A stretch of 64,000 nucleotides of DNA from Petrosia ficiformis (Eukaryota; Porifera; Demospongiae; Haplosclerida; Petrosiidae). A program made the translations under genes and the position numbers. Of this stretch, positions 34,735 through 46,468 are shown piece after piece (position 1 is the stretch's first letter; the number at the start of each line of letters is the position of its first letter). The notes below the pieces were generated by a model. That model did not search any database. It had not been told where the DNA came from and worked only from the letters and a program-made list of their open reading frames with translations. The stretch covers positions 3,743,741-3,807,740 of the forward strand of contig OX345645.1 of NCBI GenBank assembly GCA_947044365.1. The letters run 5' to 3'.

Positions 34735-37700
34735 TTAATGTTGCATAGGAGGAAGAGGACCAGGAGTAAGGAACGCATGTGTGTCTTGGTGCGCTTGTCT
34801 TCGTCGTTGTTCCTCTTCATGTGCTGTTATCTTGCCATAGAGAGGCGGGACCATATGATGAAAAATATGATCAGATTGGAACTGCCACATTGCTCCATCT
34901 TTTGTACTGTCTCTCCAGCGATAGTTTGTGGAAATATGCACAGTAACATCCATACTCTATAGAAGGGGAGGAGATTTGCACAAAAAAATATAGAGCAACT
35001 GAATATTGCATGAACCTCCCTCCCCTAATTATATAATTTATGCTATAATTATGGGCCAGGAAACTTTTGTCAGCTTTATAACTTTCGAAATATACATGTT
35101 CAAAGATTTTAACTTGCTTTGTTGAAAAGAAGAGTTGTTAAGACAGCAAGCGATGTAAAACTTGCAGGAAGAGTCTGGAAGACTGAGAGAAGCCACACCC
35201 TTTTTTAAAGCTTCTAGTATGAGTGCATGAGTGGTCGTTTTTGCCACTTCAGAGGAATGTGTACATGCCAAGTATGGAAGTCCAGGAGTGTCCAGTTCTT
35301 GAGGTACAGTGGGGTGACTAGACACATAGACAGACACTTTTCCAAACCATTTATAGTAACCCTTCCGAAGGGGGAGGGTCAATAATCTCTATTCAAAGTA
35401 GTTGAGTTGAAACTGAGCTAACTATACATTTATGAAAAATTATTATGAAAACGTGCTAATAAAAGCTTATTGTGTGCAAATTATAAATTCATGAAAATTG
35501 CTATGGAAATGTGCTTCTTGTGTGTGCATGCATAGTTCAGTTACTCAAGTCAAATTCACTCTCAGATTGTAAGTATACAGTGTGGTAACCATGGTGATTG
35601 AACCCATAGTAGTACTCTTGCACATATTTAAAACTATACAATGTAATTTATAATGACAATCTTCAGATGTGCAATTGTATATATACATTCAGAACTTGAT
35701 TATACATGTAATTAACATGTACTCACAATGATTTTCTGCAAGTCAGGAATTTTGAAATGAAGCAAATTCTTCTTTGCAATACTCTTCAAAATGAAAAGAA
35801 AAACAAATCAATTTTATGTGTAAACTGTGTATTTATTTATGATTTCATTACCTTCTGAAGTGACATGTAAGATGACTGAAATTCTTGAGGAGCACTGGCA
35901 AGTATCTAATATGTAATGTACATGTATGTACATGTATAATATAGGTAGAAAGCACAAGTAAGGTATATCATATTGTGCCTTCTATATTGTACATGTATGA
36001 AAACCCAAAATGATGTGGATGTCAAGTTTTTGATAAGCTCATAATAGTACCCCTTTGGCCCAAAGAGATTCTTATTTGGCACCGCATGGTTCTCTCTTTG
36101 GGCCAGATGGCACAGTTGATTATGATTATGTTGTCACTAACAGCACAGTTCTCTCTTTGGGCCAGATGGCGGCACAGTTGATTATGATTATGTTGTCACT
36201 AACAGCACTGTTCTCTCTTTGGGCCAGATGGCGGCACAGTTGATTATAATTATGTTGTCACTAACAGCACAGTTCTCTCTTTGGGCCAGATGGCACAGTT
36301 GATTATGATTATGTTGTCACTAACAGTATTAACTCATGTATTCCCAATGGCACATACACTAACCATTGTTGAGGAAATTTGGCCCATGCTTCAAAACATA
36401 TCAAAAACTCTGATGTATGTTAATGTAAACACAGTCACGTACAATTGCATATATATATACAATAATTATGTATATAATACATGTATAATGCATGTACATA
36501 CATGTACGTATGTAATATAGTATGTATTCTAAATTGCTATTAAAAAAACAAACCAATGAAACAGGTCTTTCTTGTAGAATCAGCTCTACATTCATTCTCT
36601 CAACTTCAGTTTCTGTAAGACATCCTTGTAGTACTTCCACTTGAATGATCAGGACATTAGTATGTTCAGCCTCAAAATGTAGTCGTAGGGCAAGAATACC
36701 ATAATTAGACCCTACAACAACAGAGTCTGGTACACCTAAAAAAGGAAGGGGGGGTGGTATTACAATAATTTTAGAAACACCAAATATTCATTACATAATA
36801 AGACCAGGATCTGGTACAAGGGGGTGTGTTATACATTATAACAATCATTTTTATTACATAATTAGACCCTACATGTAACAACAACAGGGTCTGGTACACC
36901 TAAAAAGGGGGGAATAGCCCAGAATACCATAGCGAAGTTATTGAAAGGTGATTGTAATTAAATAATGAAATCATACAACAACAGGGGCTGGCAAGGTAAA
37001 GGGAAATTACAATGATGTAATGACTGTATCATAAGTGAATGTTTTTCATCTACATGTACTTGTTTTCATTAAAATCCCAAAATACTACTAGACAGTAGGT
37101 AATCAGGGAATTTTAAATAATCAATTAAATTTTCATACTTCATTGCAATTGTATCGCTGCCTTATATGAAATAACACAATAATTATTATTGCTATAATTA
37201 CGATAGCTCATTGTTGACCCTGTCTGTCAGGAGAAGAAATAATACTAACAAAGCAGTATTTTTGATAAGCTCATATGGCATACTATTGGGCCAAAGAGCT
37301 TCTTATTTGGTACTGCACAGTTCTCTCTTTGGGCCAGATGGTGCAAATAATTATGATTATATTATTCTTATTAACAGCATTAACTCTTTGTTAACAGGCT
37401 TCTTATTTGGTACTGCACAGTTCTCTCTTTGGGCCAGATGGTGTAAATAATTATGATTATATTATTCACATTAACAGCATTAAATCTTTGTTAACAGGCT
37501 CAAGATGTATTCCCCATGGTGCACACACTAACCATCGTTGAGCCAATTTGGCCCATGCTTCAAAACATATCAAAAACTCTAACATCTGTCATTTTAATAT
37601 TACAGGACTAATTAATTGACCACACCCTCATGAATAAGTAATTAGCTTATAATTTCATACACTATGCACTCCACTCATAGGAAAGCCCTTTTTAAATTCC

Positions 37701-40700
37701 TGGGTACTCCTCTGTACCACTATGAGCATGAAACTGAAAATGGTAACCCTCTGTCCAAAAGATGAACTAAATACATGTACTTCACTATATGTACATGTAT
37801 ATGTGCACATTGTGTTGTCATAGCAACAAGACTTACAATGTGCATCCTTCCATCTCTGGCTTCTTCTTTCTTGTTGCTGTGGTAAAAGGTTAGGATCAAT
37901 TGGGTCAGCTAAAGACAGATCTTCACCAAGATTACTAGAAATTTCTGGTCTCTGCCATTGACCATCTACTCCAGCTGGTCTGTGTCTATATACACCTAGG
38001 AGGAAAATCAAAGAGAAGGGAGGGATTAAAAGAGTATAACATCTCTTCCAAACAATGAAAGAAAGTGATATATGTGCATATGGACAGTTACATAAGCTAT
38101 TAATCACATTTACATGTACATGTATAAAATTATACATGTATAATTGTATACAGTGAAACCTCCCTTAGCGGACACCTCTCTAAGGCAGACACTTTCTTGC
38201 AGTCCCAAACACACTTCCATAGACGCCCATAGATTGGAATCCTCTGAAATACGGACACCTCGCTATTCCGTATACCGGACACATATCACGCCCCCATTGA
38301 TATTATTACATACGAAAACCACTCTAAATTGCGGACAGCCTAATTAATTTTTTCAAAATTATTAATTTTTAAATTAATTTATATTATTATTATTGTCACA
38401 CTATCTTCACTGTATCCGATCTTGAAGTCTAACGATCAGTGCTTAGTCTATCAACATAAACCTTTGGACCATTTCTGAAACACAAATAAATACTGCTCTG
38501 CAGAAGAGTTTGCCACAGGCAACAATAATGTACCTGTAGCTATGTCAAGACTTTGCTAATGATAACTGGGAAAGTGAATTTATGTCACAGATTGGTAACA
38601 AACAAGAAGAAGATATAACACTAAAACTAATGTTTTTGACAATATAGGTAAAGATAATAATAAACCTCTGAAATAAGGACACCTCTATAATAAGGACACT
38701 TTGAGTTGGTCCCAATGGTGTCCGCATTATAGAGGTTTCACTGTATTATATGTGTGTATACACGAACATGTTATAGAAAGTGGTAGAGTAGGAGAGGCCG
38801 ACACCTACATAGTTGATACAAACTAACTGTCTGGCCAAAGGTCCACTTTCTACTGTCACATAAATTTTCTCACAAGCAAAAAATTTTGTATCAGTTTAAT
38901 AACAATGTTAACTGATTTGGCAATATTTACGGTGACACCGATGATAGTATTGATAATGGCGGCACATCACACACATACATGTACATATACTGTACCTTTA
39001 GCTGTTGCATTGAATAAAGTTTGTACAGCATCTTTTAGTGACCCTCTGTTGTTTTGTAAGTGTTCTTTCATGGCTGCCACAAAGATACTGTTATCCTTTC
39101 CTACCAATCCCAGATCATGTTCCCCTCCCTCTAATCCTCCAGCTCCTCCTTCTCCTCCACTTCCATTACCAGCAACTTCATAAGCTTTTTCAGCAGGTGA
39201 GCTAAACAGATAGCAAGGGGATATACATGTACATGTATACACTGATAGTGTGAAATGCATTTTGGTAAATATAAACAATTGCTGTCAAATTTTGGGTATT
39301 TCGAATTTAGCTAAAAACATATTTACTTTACCCTAATCTTGAACAATAGCCAATCAGATTGTTTGAAACTCGTCACCTGATAGCACGTTAATCACTTATT
39401 GCAGATATGACAAAAGGTATTGGAATAAAACATTTATAGCTACATTTGGTGTGGGCACTTGGGAGGATTCGAAAAAAGGTCTCGATTACATAGTGGACTC
39501 ACTTTTCTCATGCACTATGTAATCTTGACCTTCATTAGCTCAATCATCATACCCTATCAATACACTACAAATGGTGCTATAACTATTACTCAATGTGTGG
39601 TCTAGAGTTTGCCATCACAATGTGTGCTAGCTGTACTATGATGAATATTGGTGACTGACCAGTTTATTTGCCAACATACTTAACATAGCATTTCAAAATC
39701 ATTAGACATTTGGTACACTTCTTCCTCATCACTTACCATGAGAAGCCATATATATGATAGCCTGGATAGGATTGTGCTGGATAAGGTTGTTCATAGACAC
39801 CAGTCATGTCTGTAATTGGTCTGAATATCAATAGATAGATAGATTTAAATGATGGATAGAAACAGGATTAGTAGCACATGACTGACAATGAAAAAAAGAA
39901 TGGTTGAAAATAATTAGTGTTGTTTTAGTATGACCAATTTTAGTAAATTATATTTTTTTATAGTTAACTAATTGCAGAAAAATAATTTTTCTGCTGTCCA
40001 GATAATTAGAAAATTAAATCAAGTTAGCCAGAAGGTATAATCATGCACTCTGCTGCACAATGCATGTACATACTTGATCACTCATTGCAAATATCACCAC
40101 ATTGTTTATATTATCTAAATGTGATAGTCTCCATTATCGCAATTAAAGTTTGATAATGTAATTAAATAACCAAAATGCTTTACTAAAAGGGTTAAACAAC
40201 ACTAAATAACAACATTAGAACCGAATGGAAGACTAGAGTAGTTCATGAATGATAAAATATTCTTACTGTTGAGGAGCTACAACTCGGCACATATCCAGTA
40301 GTACAATACTGAGCTTGGCTCCTCTTTCTTGCATGATTCTAAGGACCTTCTGAGCACACACAGAATATGTAGGATTCTTCTCTTTAGTACAATCAACCGC
40401 CATCATATAATTCATGTTATTCAGCTCAAAACCATGACCAGCAAAAAAGAAAACTGCATAAACGTTTGGTCCAATCAATTGAGTGAAGTAGTCTAATGCA
40501 TTGTCCATCTCTTTCTTTGTGAGATTTACCAAACTTACAACTTTGAAATCGGCACTTCTTAAGATTCCACCTAAATCTTGGGTATCATTTTCCGGAGTGT
40601 TGAGACGTAAAGTTTTCACATGGTAGTTTTTATTGCCAATTAGTAGAGCAACCTTGTCAGAACATGGTTTATCAATCATGTAGTCTGCACATAAATAGAA

Positions 40701-43700
40701 ACAATTCTATAAATAGATCATACGAGCTATTAATTAATGTAAATATATAGTCAACCTAGTTGTGATGTCATACTAATGACGCAAGTCACAAAGTATAACA
40801 GACACCCTCTCATTCATTTAAGAGCAAAGATAACTGAGTGAAAATAACTTTTGTATGGGGATCATGATACTAAGCTGTTGTATGGGGGTGATACTAAACC
40901 TTTGTATGGGGATAAGATGAAGACTAAAAATTTGTATGGAGATGAGACTAAACCTTTGTATGGGGATGAGACTAAGACTGAAAGTTTGGAGACCAAGTTT
41001 TTGTAAAAAATGTTACAACAGCTAATACTATTATATATTGTGATAGTGAGATACAAGAATCCTGAACCTTGACCAGTTGCGTCATCATCTTGATTTCTGT
41101 CCATTTGAGGTTGATGATGTCTTCCTGGTGGAGAACAGGATGAGCGGCCATCTCTTGGTGGGTCTATCGAAAGGTAAGTGGCAAGGAGAGGATAACAAAA
41201 ACAATATACTTGTGAATGAAGAGTTGGATTTTGAAATAAATAGCTGATTTCAAAAAATAATGTGAGCAAATTATAGTAATATTAATATTTTATTGGAATG
41301 CAACTAACTTGAAAGAGGAAAATGCATTCCCACTGGATCTTCAGGAGTGAGTATGTTTGTACTGTTAATGGGAGGTCCCAAATCATATGGCATTCGATCG
41401 TCTCTTGGGTTAGGAGCCATTGGCACCACTTTTTGATACTCAGGACGAGGAAGAGGTACAGGTGTGTGAGAGTCTATGTGTGGGTATCCACCCGGACCAG
41501 GGAACCCAGGAAATGGTGATAACTCTGGTCCATGAAACCGGACAGGAAAGGGAGTATCTCCTCCTTGCATAGGCACTGCAAGATTTAGGGTTAGTAATGT
41601 ACAACAATGTATGTGTATTAAAAACATGAACTATAATTATGTGTATTAAGTGATATCGATCCTTGTGATTACTATCAATATCAATAGATACACTGATTAG
41701 TACCAGTGATTACTATCAATATCAATAGATACAATGATTAGTACCAGTGATTACTATCAATATCAATAGATACAATGATTAGTACCAGTGATTACTATCA
41801 ATATCAATAGATACAATGATTAGTACCAGTGATTACTATCAATATCAATAGATACAATGATTAGTACCAGTGATTACTATCAATATCAATACATACACTG
41901 ATTAGTACCAGTGATTACTATCAATATCAATAGATACAATGATTAGTACCAGTGATTACTATCAATATCAATAGATACACTGATTAGTACCAGTGATTAC
42001 TATCAATATCAATAGATACAATGATTAGTACCAGTGATTACTATCAATATCAATAGATACAATGATTAGTACCAGTGATTACTATCAATATCAATACATA
42101 CACTGATTAGTACCAGTGATTACTATCAATATCAATAGATACACTGATTAGTACCAGTGATTACTATCAATATCAATAGATACAATGATTAGTACCAGTG
42201 ATTACTATCAATATCAATAGATACACTGATTAGTACCAGTGATTACTATCAATATCAATAGATACACTGATTAGTACCAGTGATTACTATCAATATCAAT
42301 AGATACAATGATTAGTACCAGTGATTACTATCAATATCAATAGATACAATGATTAGTACCAGTGATTACTATCAATATCAATACATACACTGATTAATAC
42401 CAGTGATTACTATCAATATCAATACATACACTGATTAGTACCAGTGATTACTATCAATATCAATAGATACACTGATTGATTATTATCAATATCAATAGAT
42501 ACAGTTCATCATGATTCTATAATAATCTAGGCATACTTTGATGTCCCATAGACATATGAGGTGGCGGATGTTGCTGAAGAGGATGATGAATGTGTGGAGG
42601 ATTTGGTTGTTGATGAACTGGGGGAGAGAATGGACTTGGCTGTGGGTGTGTCACTAAAAATGAGAAGTTTAAAAGTCAATAGTGATTGATAAATGGCTTA
42701 GGAGATACACTCCAGTCACTCCTTCGCATTTTGAAATATAAACAGAAGTTTAATAATTCACATACACAATTTAGTTACTAGAGTGTACTTACATACCTAC
42801 ATGTATAATTATAGGTATGTAAGTATACATTAGAACAAGTCTACGCGTGCGATATTAGATTTATAATCACTAAGCACAAGGGCTGTAGGCCCAAAGGCAA
42901 GGTGATTATAAATCTGATACAGCACAAGTAGACTTGTTCTAATGTATACTTACATACCTATAATGGTTTTGGGTTGTAATCATTTCTCTATATCAATTTA
43001 TAGTTTAGGGCTATAGAAACATCTTTGTAGTAGGGTTGGGCGATATTGAAAATTAAGTTATACGACTTGCAATTATTGCAATATTGCAACTACTCGTTGA
43101 TACTGTCTATGATAGCAAAAATAGGTTCATTTTTAAAAGATGACACTTCTGATCCTTGTTTTGAGAGCATTCGGTTCAAGATCAAGTTTTATGGTATTTT
43201 TAAAATGCATATATTAAACTTTTATTTAAGTGCAGTAAGACAATATTTCGTCATTGTGATCATGTGATACAATTATTACAATCCAATAATGTTGCAATGT
43301 ATGCGATATATTGAATTATTGCCCTACCCTACTTTGTAGTACATTGTATCTTTCAGCTGCATAAAGAATGCCTTCAGGCTTATTTATAAAGAATATTGTA
43401 TGTTTACTAGAATGTTCTGGTAACATATAACTTATGGAAAACCTTATTATATCTTACCAACTACTTCAGCTCCTTTGGTCAAGACACTGGAACCATTGGT
43501 TGATTTAACACAACAAACATACACGCCTTGATCTGAGAGCTGGACTTCATTAATTACTAGTTCTTGCTTAACACCATACAAGAGTTCTTTTCCATCTCGA
43601 AACCACTGGTATTCCAATGTACCTGGTCCAGAGGCTTGGCATGTAATAAACAATTTGTTACCAACCTCAAGCAACTGAGGTTGAGGATGTTCAATTATCA

Positions 43701-45662
43701 TGGGGGTATCTAGATAACAAAAAGAGCAAAGAGAAATGGAATATAATGTTCTTAATTATTATGTTAAGTAGAGGGGCAATTATTCAATAGTGCCATATTA
43801 CAATTAATTATGTTGCAGTTATTATTGATATTACCATCTTATTTCGAATATCACTATATCATTCATTTTACTCATATCTACAACAGACACTGTTGACTTT
43901 GTCTGTTTTAATAGAATCAATTTTAGTTTCAGTTTGTGTTGTTTATTTAAGTTACTACTTCCTCACAATAGGGACACACCAGAGCTAATTACTGACCCAT
44001 CCCTAGTTGTATGCGATAGCATTGTAATACAATCATTTATCTTTATGATTATATCATTATTTCATCAATGATTTTTATTTTGAAACACAATTTTTCATAA
44101 TTACATACACGTGGTATTATAATATAATATATCATATAAATCAGGATTAGTGCTGCCACGATATATCATGACATAACTATCCATGATATGGTATATTGTG
44201 GAAGGGATATAAAGGTGATTTTATTCTTTAACCTTCTTCAATTCATAGCATCTTTTTTGCTGTTGTGGTGTCATGACATCACACCATAAAGTAACATGAT
44301 GCAGCACTAGACTAAGGCTCACATTCACGATGACATTAATTAAAAATTAAGTTTATAATTATGTAGAATATGTTAATACAGTAGCTCAATTATAAATAGT
44401 AGATGGTTATACTCAAAAAATGATAACAGTAGCTTTTTGTGTATATCATCTCAACCTATCCCCTTGTTTTAAGCTACAATATTAACTTTATTTAATTCTT
44501 AAAACAATGCAGGAAACAGTTGTTGATCATTACAACTTCAAACTGAATGTAAATGATGTCACTATTACTATAGTGAAAGTTCCACTGCCAATTAATAATC
44601 ACATTGTAAATTTAACAGCTGGAAGATTATAGTGACACCAGTAATTACAAAATACTACAGACAAGAGGTTAATTTGAACAGTATTGTGGTTCCACAAATT
44701 ACATCACATCAAGAATAATTTATTTATGATACATGTGGTAAAGAAAAGTAAAGCATAAGCTTCTTGCTTGCATTATTACAAAGAATAAAGCAAGTATGAT
44801 TTGTCTATAATCAGAAATACATCAATGAAATAACGAAGGGTTGGAGCATGCAACTTCCATGTAAAAAGCAAAACAGACTATATGCTAATTGAGTTACTAT
44901 TTTGAGAATATATTGAGTGAAAAAGTCTTCTACAACTCCAAGGTCTCTCGAATTACAAGATTTAAGAATAACAACTCCAGTTAGTCTGTATCTACATTTA
45001 TTTACCTGGCTTAGTGTATATAGTTATACATATATGCATGTATGGGTGTGGTCAATATATTCTAAAAATAGTAACACATGCTCTTTCATGGGAAGTTACG
45101 TGGTTCAACCCTTTTAGCCAGCACTTCAAAAAGGGTATAAAACGTTTAACATAATGCATTTCTGTTATATTTTTAGTGAGTAATACAATACAGTTAGTTT
45201 TATATATAGTGTATGAATAGTAAAAATGTAACACAGACCCTCTATACATTCATACCAACATACCAAGTCCCTGAGGTACAATTCCTGTGAAAAAAAAAAA
45301 AACCATTACATAATAGTAGACATAACATGTTATGGATATTAAAATCCTGATTACTATGGTATGGTGGAATGTGATTTATCACCCATGTCATTTCTGCAAT
45401 GCTTTTTTCATATCCATACCAGTAGTTTAAAAAAATCCCTCGTTACTTTCCTCATTCCTATACCTTGTCTTGGGATGGGACTCTGGACTTGAACCTCTAC
45501 CCACTGGCTGAAAACAAAATTGGCATCATTACTAGCTCTACAAGTATAGACACCACCGTGGTCAGTTGTTACCTTTGAATAAAAAAATAAGTATTTTTAA
45601 AGTCTCTCAATGTCACACACACCCAACTCTCTCCCTCCCACCTACCTCTGTGTGTGTGTGTG

Positions 45663-45701
<39 letters not shown>

Positions 45702-46310
45702 CCCCCATGATAGATCACTAATTTACCTTATCAATTACTAGTTTTGGACTCAATTGGTCAGTTAGAGGTGTTTTACCATGGAACCACATATATTTAGGTC
45801 GTGGTATACCTTCAGCTTTACATTCCAATTCCAACTGTTGACCAACCATCACCGGAGTGGCTACAGGTTGTTTGATGATACGAACATCCTCTGAAAAAAA
45901 CAATACATAAATCAATACATGTATGTATATAGGAGATACACTGAGAAAGGGAAGAGTTTATCTGTGTGTGGGATACCTTTGTGTCCAATTTGTACTAGGG
46001 CATCAAACAATTCCAATTTCTTTAAATAAGAAACTAGTTCTTCATAGCTAATACCTCTGTTACTCATGTCTAGTAGTAATGCATAACCAGGACTACCATT
46101 TGGTTTAACAGCGTGAAGTCCAATTGTTTCAACTGTAATAGAGTTGTAATCCATCAATCTGGCTAGCTCTCTCCAGTACGCCGTTTTTCCGTCTTTCAAT
46201 AGATCTAATCTATCTGATAAGTCTTTCAGAGCTTTGTACGGTAGTTCACTCATCATTTTGCCCTCACCGTTGGGACTAGGAACAGATCTACTCGTTTTCC
46301 TACTCGTCAT
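34735..46310 (-). CDS. MALT1: MALT1 paracaspase, 910 aa
   Basis: Caspase-like cysteine protease and scaffold of the CARD-BCL10-MALT1 NF-kB pathway; cleaves after arginine in vertebrates. Sixteen exons: 45977-46310, 45727-45890, 45464-45572, 45264-45284, 43458-43709, 42537-42653, 41309-41575, 41068-41163, 40267-40684, 39737-39820, 38996-39201, 37837-37995, 36563-36735, 35852-35905, 35727-35783, 34735-34956 (2733 nt, phases agree). Domains: death domain (about 20-110), Ig1 (about 113-208, GGVYTCRASND), Ig2 (about 212-293, QGVYVCC), a Pro/His/Gln-rich linker (294-453), paracaspase (about 456-690) with catalytic His537 in FAGHGFE and Cys586 in LLDMCR, then an Ig3-like region (LALRLHFEAEHTNVLIIQVE). 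The C-terminus is short and basic, ending PPMQH. The long linker is unlike vertebrate MALT1. The catalytic pair suggests an active enzyme. Confidence 0.95.
36024..36410. mobile_element. MITE family B copy with fourfold internal amplification
   Basis: Ends agtttttgataagctcat and atatcaaaaactc. The inner segment cacagttctctctttgggcc plus gattatgattatgttgtcac is repeated four times (about 60-65 bp apart) between 36085 and 36330; other copies have it once or twice. In MALT1 intron 13. Confidence 0.85.
37258..37579. mobile_element. MITE family B copy with internal duplication
   Basis: From atttttgataagctcatatg to catatcaaaaactct. The block from cttcttatttggtactgcac to gttaacaggct is present twice (37290-37397, 37399-37500). 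In MALT1 intron 12. Confidence 0.8.
38151..38743. mobile_element. Pogo/Tigger-like non-autonomous element, 593 bp
   Basis: Inverted ends CAGTGAAACCTC and GAGGTTTCACTG with TA on both sides, as in the pogo/Tc1-mariner group. Inner copies of ggacacctct occur near both ends. No transposase reading frame is present. In MALT1 intron 11. Confidence 0.8.
41666..42504. repeat. 41-bp minisatellite, about 20 copies
   Basis: Unit gattactatcaatatcaata followed by gatacaatgattagtaccagt. Three unit types differ at two sites (gatacaatg, gatacactg, catacactg), and their order repeats in part, so blocks of units were copied together. It fills MALT1 intron 6, ending about 30 bp from the exon. Confidence 0.95.
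42808..42964. repeat. Near-perfect palindrome, 157 bp
   Basis: attataggtatgtaagtata at the left pairs with the reverse complement at 42945-42964. Pairing extends inward through agaacaagtctac / gtagacttgttct and gatttataatcac / gtgattataaatc, with a loop near ggctgtaggccc. The left flank carries another short inverted acttacatacct. In MALT1 intron 5; likely a foldback MITE. Confidence 0.85.
43031..43331. mobile_element. hAT-type MITE, 301 bp, with perfect 8-bp target-site duplication
   Basis: Ends TAGGGTTGGGCGATA and ATTGCCCTACCCTA, flanked by CTTTGTAG at 43023-43030 and 43332-43339. Non-coding. In MALT1 intron 5. Confidence 0.87.
45650..45705. repeat. (GT)n/(CT)n microsatellite
   Basis: tgtgtgtgtg followed by a ctctctct run in MALT1 intron 2, close to the donor of exon 2 on the minus strand. 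Confidence 0.85.
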
Positions 46311-46468
46311 CTTCAAGCCTTAGTTTAAGTTCAAGGACATTAAATAGGATATGGGAAAATCCCTAATTACATCATACTAATGTTACGTACGCGCGTTACG
46401 TCCGATATCCGGAAATAGGAATAATTATGTGATCAGTGAAAAGGCTTATGTATATATATATACATACA

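Noticed and set aside
42508..42530. Repeat arrays of 681-1318 and 41666-42504 as CRISPR arrays
   Set aside because: Units are directly adjacent without unique spacers, and the genome is eukaryotic.
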